From Bacteroidota bacterium (GTDB taxonomy: Bacteria; Bacteroidota; Bacteroidia; Chitinophagales; Chitinophagaceae), in contig RDXK01000112.1 of NCBI GenBank assembly GCA_004292605.1, positions 1 through 32,101 on the forward strand: 32,101 bases of DNA, given 5' to 3'. Positions 28,184 to 32,101 of the stretch are shown here, piece by piece. The notes beneath the pieces are model-generated. The model was given only the letters and a program-made list of their open reading frames with translations, was not told the DNA's origin and did no database searches. The position numbers and the translations under genes were made by a program. Numbering within the stretch: position 1 is the first letter of the stretch; each line of letters starts with the position of its first letter.

Positions 28184-28993
28184 TTAGCTTTTCTTGTAAT
28201 ACTTAGCTAGTATTTCTGGCATTGCTTGTTTTAGCTCGGCTATTCGGCGTTCATCGGCAGGGTGTGTGCTTAATAGTTCGGCGGGTTTTTCGCCACCAAG
28301 GGCACCCATTCTTTGCCAAAAACTAATAGCTTCCTGTGGGTTATAGCCCGCTAAAGCGGAAAAACGTAAACCCAACACATCTGCCTCTAATTCATTTTTT
28401 CTACTAAAAGGTAGCACAAAACCTACATTGCTACCAAGGCCATACGCACCCATAAAAAGGTTACGTGTTTCGGCGGGTTTGTTCATCAGTGCTATGCTTA
28501 AAGCTTGGCCACCCATTTGCTGAAACAATCCTTGGCTCATACGCTCCTTGCCATGTTTGGCCAAAGCGTGTGCTATTTCGTGACCCATTACTACCGCCAA
28601 GCCTTCTTCGTTTTTCGTAACAGGTAATATACCTGTGTACACTACAATTTTACCACCGGGCATACACCAAGCATTTACTTGGTTATCCTGTACCAAATTC
28701 ACTTCCCACTTAAAATTATTGAGTTCGTTGGCTAACCCTTGCTCCGTATAATAGGTTTGTATAGCTGCTATTAATTTTTGAGCTACACTATTTACCATGG
28801 CTACATCCCGATTGCCCTGCGTAGTAAGTATTTTATTGGATGTTAGGAACTGGCGGTACTGAGCATCGCTCATGGAGTTTATTTCGGCATCGCTAATTAA
28901 ACTAAACTGGCGACGACCGGTTATCGCATTTCTGGTACAGCCTATGGCTAATAAACCCATTACCGCAAGGGTGGTTAGTACTTTAACAGTCAT
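28184..28993 (-). CDS. M48 family metallopeptidase lipoprotein
   Basis: HEIAHALAKHG zinc motif, ELEADVLGLRFSALAGYNP; start at 28993 gives a lipoprotein signal (MTVKVLTTLAVMGLLAIGC). Confidence 0.93.
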   Translation of the reverse strand: MTVKVLTTLAVMGLLAIGCTRNAITGRRQFSLISDAEINSMSDAQYRQFLTSNKILTTQGNRDVAMVNSVAQKLIAAIQTYYTEQGLANELNNFKWEVNLVQDNQVNAWCMPGGKIVVYTGILPVTKNEEGLAVVMGHEIAHALAKHGKERMSQGLFQQMGGQALSIALMNKPAETRNLFMGAYGLGSNVGFVLPFSRKNELEADVLGLRFSALAGYNPQEAISFWQRMGALGGEKPAELLSTHPADERRIAELKQAMPEILAKYYKKS

Positions 28994-29018
28994 ATTGCAC
29001 GAATTTGATACTTCTTGG

Positions 29019-29047
29019 CAAAAATAAAGCCAAGCTATTTGCTTGGC
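29019..29047 (-). terminator. plsY terminator hairpin whose U-tract overlaps a -7 promoter box of the M48 gene
   Basis: Minus strand: GCCAAGC-AAATA-GCTTGGC-TTTATTTTTG; TATTTTTG (29019-29026) matches TAnnTTTG. Confidence 0.75.
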
Positions 29048-29058
29048 CAAAATTGAAG

Positions 29059-29697
29059 TTAAGGTTCTTGTTTTTTCCGTTTCTTAAACAGGGGCACTTT
29101 GGCCTCGGTTCCCTTAATAATTCGGTTAATATTTTTTTGGTGTGTAAGTGTAATCATCAATGCTACCAACACCGCAAATATGCGATACAGTGGCTCCTTT
29201 TCATTAAAAATAAATAGTATAAATACCGCAAACGCAATACCTGCTAAAATGCTGCTTAAACTTACAAAACGTGTTAAAAAAAGCACCAACAAAAATACCC
29301 CTACACAGCACAAGGCTACTAATGGCTGAATGGCAATGGCCATACCAAATAGAGTAGCCACCCCTTTACCACCTTTAAAACCTGCCCAAATAGGAAAAAT
29401 ATGACCCACTATAGAGGCTAAACCTAGCCCTACCATAAAATTGGTTCTATCCCACTCGTCGGTCAAATAATAAGGTAGTAAAATGTAGAGCGATGTAGCC
29501 AGAACGCCTTTTAGCATATCTACCGCCATTACAAATGTGCCCCATTTTTTTCCCAGCACACGATAGGTATTGGTAGCACCAGCATTGCCGCTACCGTAAT
29601 CGCGTATATCTATTCCAAAAAAGCTTTTGCTTACCCACACACTTGTAGGTACAGAGCCTATTAAATACGCCAGCACAATGAGCAAAAATTCCTGCAT
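29059..29697 (-). CDS. plsY: Acyl-phosphate:glycerol-3-phosphate acyltransferase
   Basis: LIGSVPTSVWVSKSFFGIDIRDYGSGNAGATNTYRVLGKKWG, GHIFPIWAGFKGGKGVAT; ATG at 29697 preferred. Confidence 0.95.
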   Translation of the reverse strand: MQEFLLIVLAYLIGSVPTSVWVSKSFFGIDIRDYGSGNAGATNTYRVLGKKWGTFVMAVDMLKGVLATSLYILLPYYLTDEWDRTNFMVGLGLASIVGHIFPIWAGFKGGKGVATLFGMAIAIQPLVALCCVGVFLLVLFLTRFVSLSSILAGIAFAVFILFIFNEKEPLYRIFAVLVALMITLTHQKNINRIIKGTEAKVPLFKKRKKQEP

Positions 29698-29760
29698 ATC
29701 TACTATTAGTTGGATTTGCAATATAAGGCTTTTGAAAAAATTAATGATAAATTCACATGA

Positions 29761-30576
29761 TTAAATGGCTGCCGCCTGTATACATAGCCAGCCGTTTTTC
29801 GATTGAATATCTTGTATTTGAAGCGGTTGCTGGGTAATACTTTCCCGCATAATAGCTTCATCTTCCACCAAAATACCGCTAAATAAAATGGTACCACCGG
29901 GGTTTAACGCTGCGGCCAAGGCAGGCATAAACGCTAATAATACATGCCTATTAATATTGGCCAAAATAATATCAAACTTTTGCTGCGGTACTACATCTAA
30001 TAACTGTGGCGTAATTACTTGGCAATGGTTATTTGCCGCATTTTCTTGGGCGTTTTCTACCGTCCAATCCTCATTATCCGTTGCTAACACGCTTTTGGCA
30101 CCTAGTTTTTCCGCTAGTATGGCTAAAATGCCGGTGCCCGTACCAAAGTCGAACACAGCTTTTTGCTTACAATCGATGTTTTGCATTTGCTGCATCATCA
30201 AATAAGTGGTGGCATGGTGCCCGGTGCCAAAACTCATTTTTGGTGTTATTACCAACTCATGTTCTACGTTTGGAATAGCTTCATGAAAATGGGCCCTCAC
30301 AGCTACGAAATTACCTACGGTAATGGGTTGAAAATTGCTTTCCCAAACCTCGTTCCAGTTTTTCTGCTCCAAATCGGCAACCGCTATTGGCAACTGTAAA
30401 GGAGCCAACATATCGGTTAATACTTGCTCATTAAATAGCTCGGTAGGTATATAGGCTACCACAGCGGCGGATTGCTGTTCAAAACCATCGTACTCAATAT
30501 CGGCTAGTAGGGCTATTACAGTTTCCTGCATTTCGTTATCGCTACAAGCGATGGTTATTTGCTTATACGGTTGCAT
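29761..30576 (-). CDS. prmA: Ribosomal protein L11 methyltransferase
   Basis: 271 aa; PKMSFGTGHHATTYLM, VFDFGTGTGILAILAEKLGA, ILANINRHVLL. Confidence 0.93.
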   Translation of the reverse strand: MQPYKQITIACSDNEMQETVIALLADIEYDGFEQQSAAVVAYIPTELFNEQVLTDMLAPLQLPIAVADLEQKNWNEVWESNFQPITVGNFVAVRAHFHEAIPNVEHELVITPKMSFGTGHHATTYLMMQQMQNIDCKQKAVFDFGTGTGILAILAEKLGAKSVLATDNEDWTVENAQENAANNHCQVITPQLLDVVPQQKFDIILANINRHVLLAFMPALAAALNPGGTILFSGILVEDEAIMRESITQQPLQIQDIQSKNGWLCIQAAAI

Positions 30577-30590
30577 AAAATAGGGTAAAA

Positions 30591-30612
30591 AAAACTCCCC
30601 TTGTGGGGGAGC
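30591..30612 (-). terminator. Intrinsic terminator downstream of accC
   Basis: Minus strand: CTCCCCCACAAGGGGAG followed by TTTTTTTT. Confidence 0.8.
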
Positions 30613-30616
30613 TTTT

Positions 30617-31960
30617 CTATTTTTTCATTTGAAATGATTCTAAAAATTTGGTATTGAAATTTCCCGCCCTAAAGTCTTCATTCTGCATCAATTGCAAATG
30701 GAACGGTATGGTGGTTTTTACACCTTCGATTACGTACTCGCTCAAGGCACGATACATGGTATCTATAGCTTCCTCACGGGTACGGGCAACGGTAATTAAT
30801 TTACCTATCATACTATCGTAATACGGCGGAATGGTGTAGCCGGCGTATACATGACTATCTACACGTACCCCATGCCCACCTGGTGTGTGTAGTACGGTAA
30901 TTTTTCCGGGAGATGGACGAAAATCGTTGTACGGATCTTCGGCATTTATACGGCATTCTATGGCATGCATTACAGGCTCATAATTATTACCTGAAATGGG
31001 CTCACCCATAGCAATTTTTATTTGTTCCTTAATAAGGTCGAAATAAATTACTTCCTCGGTTACACAATGCTCTACTTGAATACGGGTATTCATTTCCATA
31101 AAGTAGAAATTCCGGTGTTTATCTACCAGAAACTCTATGGTTCCTACACTTTCATAGTTGATGGCGGATGCTGCTTTACAAGCTGCTTCGCCCATGGCTT
31201 TGCGTAACTCGGGCGTCATAAATGGGGAAGGACTTTCCTCCACCAGTTTTTGGTGTCTACGTTGTATACTACAGTCGCGTTCGCTCATATGGCATACTTT
31301 ACCGTATTGATCGCCTGCTACTTGTATTTCAATATGTCGAGGTTCTTCTACAAACTTCTCCATGTAAATACCATCGTTTTTAAACGATGCTGCTGCTTCG
31401 GCTTTGGCGTTATTGTAGGCCTTTTCCAATTCTTCTTCGTGCCACACTACCCGCATACCTTTACCACCACCACCGGCGGTAGCCTTTAATATTACGGGGT
31501 ACCCTACTACATTTTTAGCTAGGTGTTTAGCTTCTTCCACACTTTGTAATAAACCATCGCTACCAGGAATTACGGGTACACCCGCTTTAATCATGGTTTC
31601 CTTGGCGGTAATTTTATCGCCCATGGCGTTAATCATTTCCGGTGTAGGACCAATGAATTTAATTCCATGATCGGCACATATTTGAGAGAACTTGGCATTT
31701 TCTGCCAAAAAACCATAGCCTGGGTGGATAGCATCGGCATTGGTAATTTCTGCAGCGGCCATAATATGTGGTATATTCAAATAGCTTTCGCTGCTTTGCG
31801 GTTTACCTATACAAACGGCTTCATCGGCAAATTTTACGTGTAGGCTATCTTTATCGGCTGTAGAATAAACGGCCACGGTTTTAATTCCCATTTCCCTACA
31901 GGTGCGTATAACGCGTAGGGCAATTTCGCCTCTATTGGCAATCAATATTTTTTTGAACAT
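30617..31960 (-). CDS. accC: Acetyl-CoA carboxylase biotin carboxylase subunit
   Basis: [52 protein letters not shown]; start at 31960 preferred. Confidence 0.97.
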   Translation of the reverse strand: MFKKILIANRGEIALRVIRTCREMGIKTVAVYSTADKDSLHVKFADEAVCIGKPQSSESYLNIPHIMAAAEITNADAIHPGYGFLAENAKFSQICADHGIKFIGPTPEMINAMGDKITAKETMIKAGVPVIPGSDGLLQSVEEAKHLAKNVVGYPVILKATAGGGGKGMRVVWHEEELEKAYNNAKAEAAASFKNDGIYMEKFVEEPRHIEIQVAGDQYGKVCHMSERDCSIQRRHQKLVEESPSPFMTPELRKAMGEAACKAASAINYESVGTIEFLVDKHRNFYFMEMNTRIQVEHCVTEEVIYFDLIKEQIKIAMGEPISGNNYEPVMHAIECRINAEDPYNDFRPSPGKITVLHTPGGHGVRVDSHVYAGYTIPPYYDSMIGKLITVARTREEAIDTMYRALSEYVIEGVKTTIPFHLQLMQNEDFRAGNFNTKFLESFQMKK

Positions 31961-32039
31961 AGTAGTAACTGATGAAACTGATTTCAAAATAAAAAGTAAA
32001 CGGCTACACTGTTCTTGTAAAAAGTGAAGCTGTTTATTA

Positions 32040-32101
32040 CTAGGCTGGCTCTACTAAAAACAGGGGTTGATCGTACTCAACGGGTTGAGCATCGTCTACC
32101 A
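32040..32101 (-). CDS. accB: Biotin carboxyl carrier protein, C-terminal 20 codons only (truncated by window)
   Basis: Minus-strand frame reads ...[19 protein letters not shown], typical of a BCCP C-terminus and located upstream of accC. Confidence 0.8.
   Translation of the reverse strand, partial: VDDAQPVEYDQPLFLVEPA

Noticed and set aside
1-32101. tRNA/rRNA genes, CRISPR arrays, insertion sequences, prophage
   Set aside because: No spaced direct repeats, transposase or integrase motifs, or tRNA-like cloverleafs recognised by eye; tRNAscan-SE or Infernal should be run to confirm.

Overview
The window is a Bacteroidota-type chromosomal segment, probably Chitinophagaceae-like judging by protein families and codon style. 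No rRNA, tRNA, CRISPR array or transposase was recognised. The order is: a 5'-truncated TamB-like protein; pckA; a Fic protein that looks like an accessory insertion; a minus-strand block (sppA, orphan ABC-2 permease, SRPBCC protein); folK, deoxynucleoside kinase and MFS; a pseudouridine synthase; a DoxX / CBM20-like lipoprotein / small secreted protein operon; a membrane AraC regulator; a mirror-image pair of propeller LytS-type histidine kinases and LytTR regulators flanking a membrane-anchored alpha/beta hydrolase; a tight clpS-aat-Lhr-helicase operon; YdeI-like, M48 lipoprotein, plsY, prmA, accC and the 3' end of accB. The strongest leads are: (1) the mirrored HK/RR-hydrolase-RR/HK locus, with a GTTTnnnAAAC motif upstream of HK1, RR1 and HK2; (2) a Fic protein in which the second motif Arg and the presumed inhibitory Glu both appear altered, with a 12-bp tandem repeat in its linker; (3) a terminator whose U-tract overlaps a Bacteroidota -7 promoter box between plsY and the M48 gene; (4) clpS-aat coupled to a DNA-repair-type helicase. 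All family assignments come from reading motifs; no database search was run.
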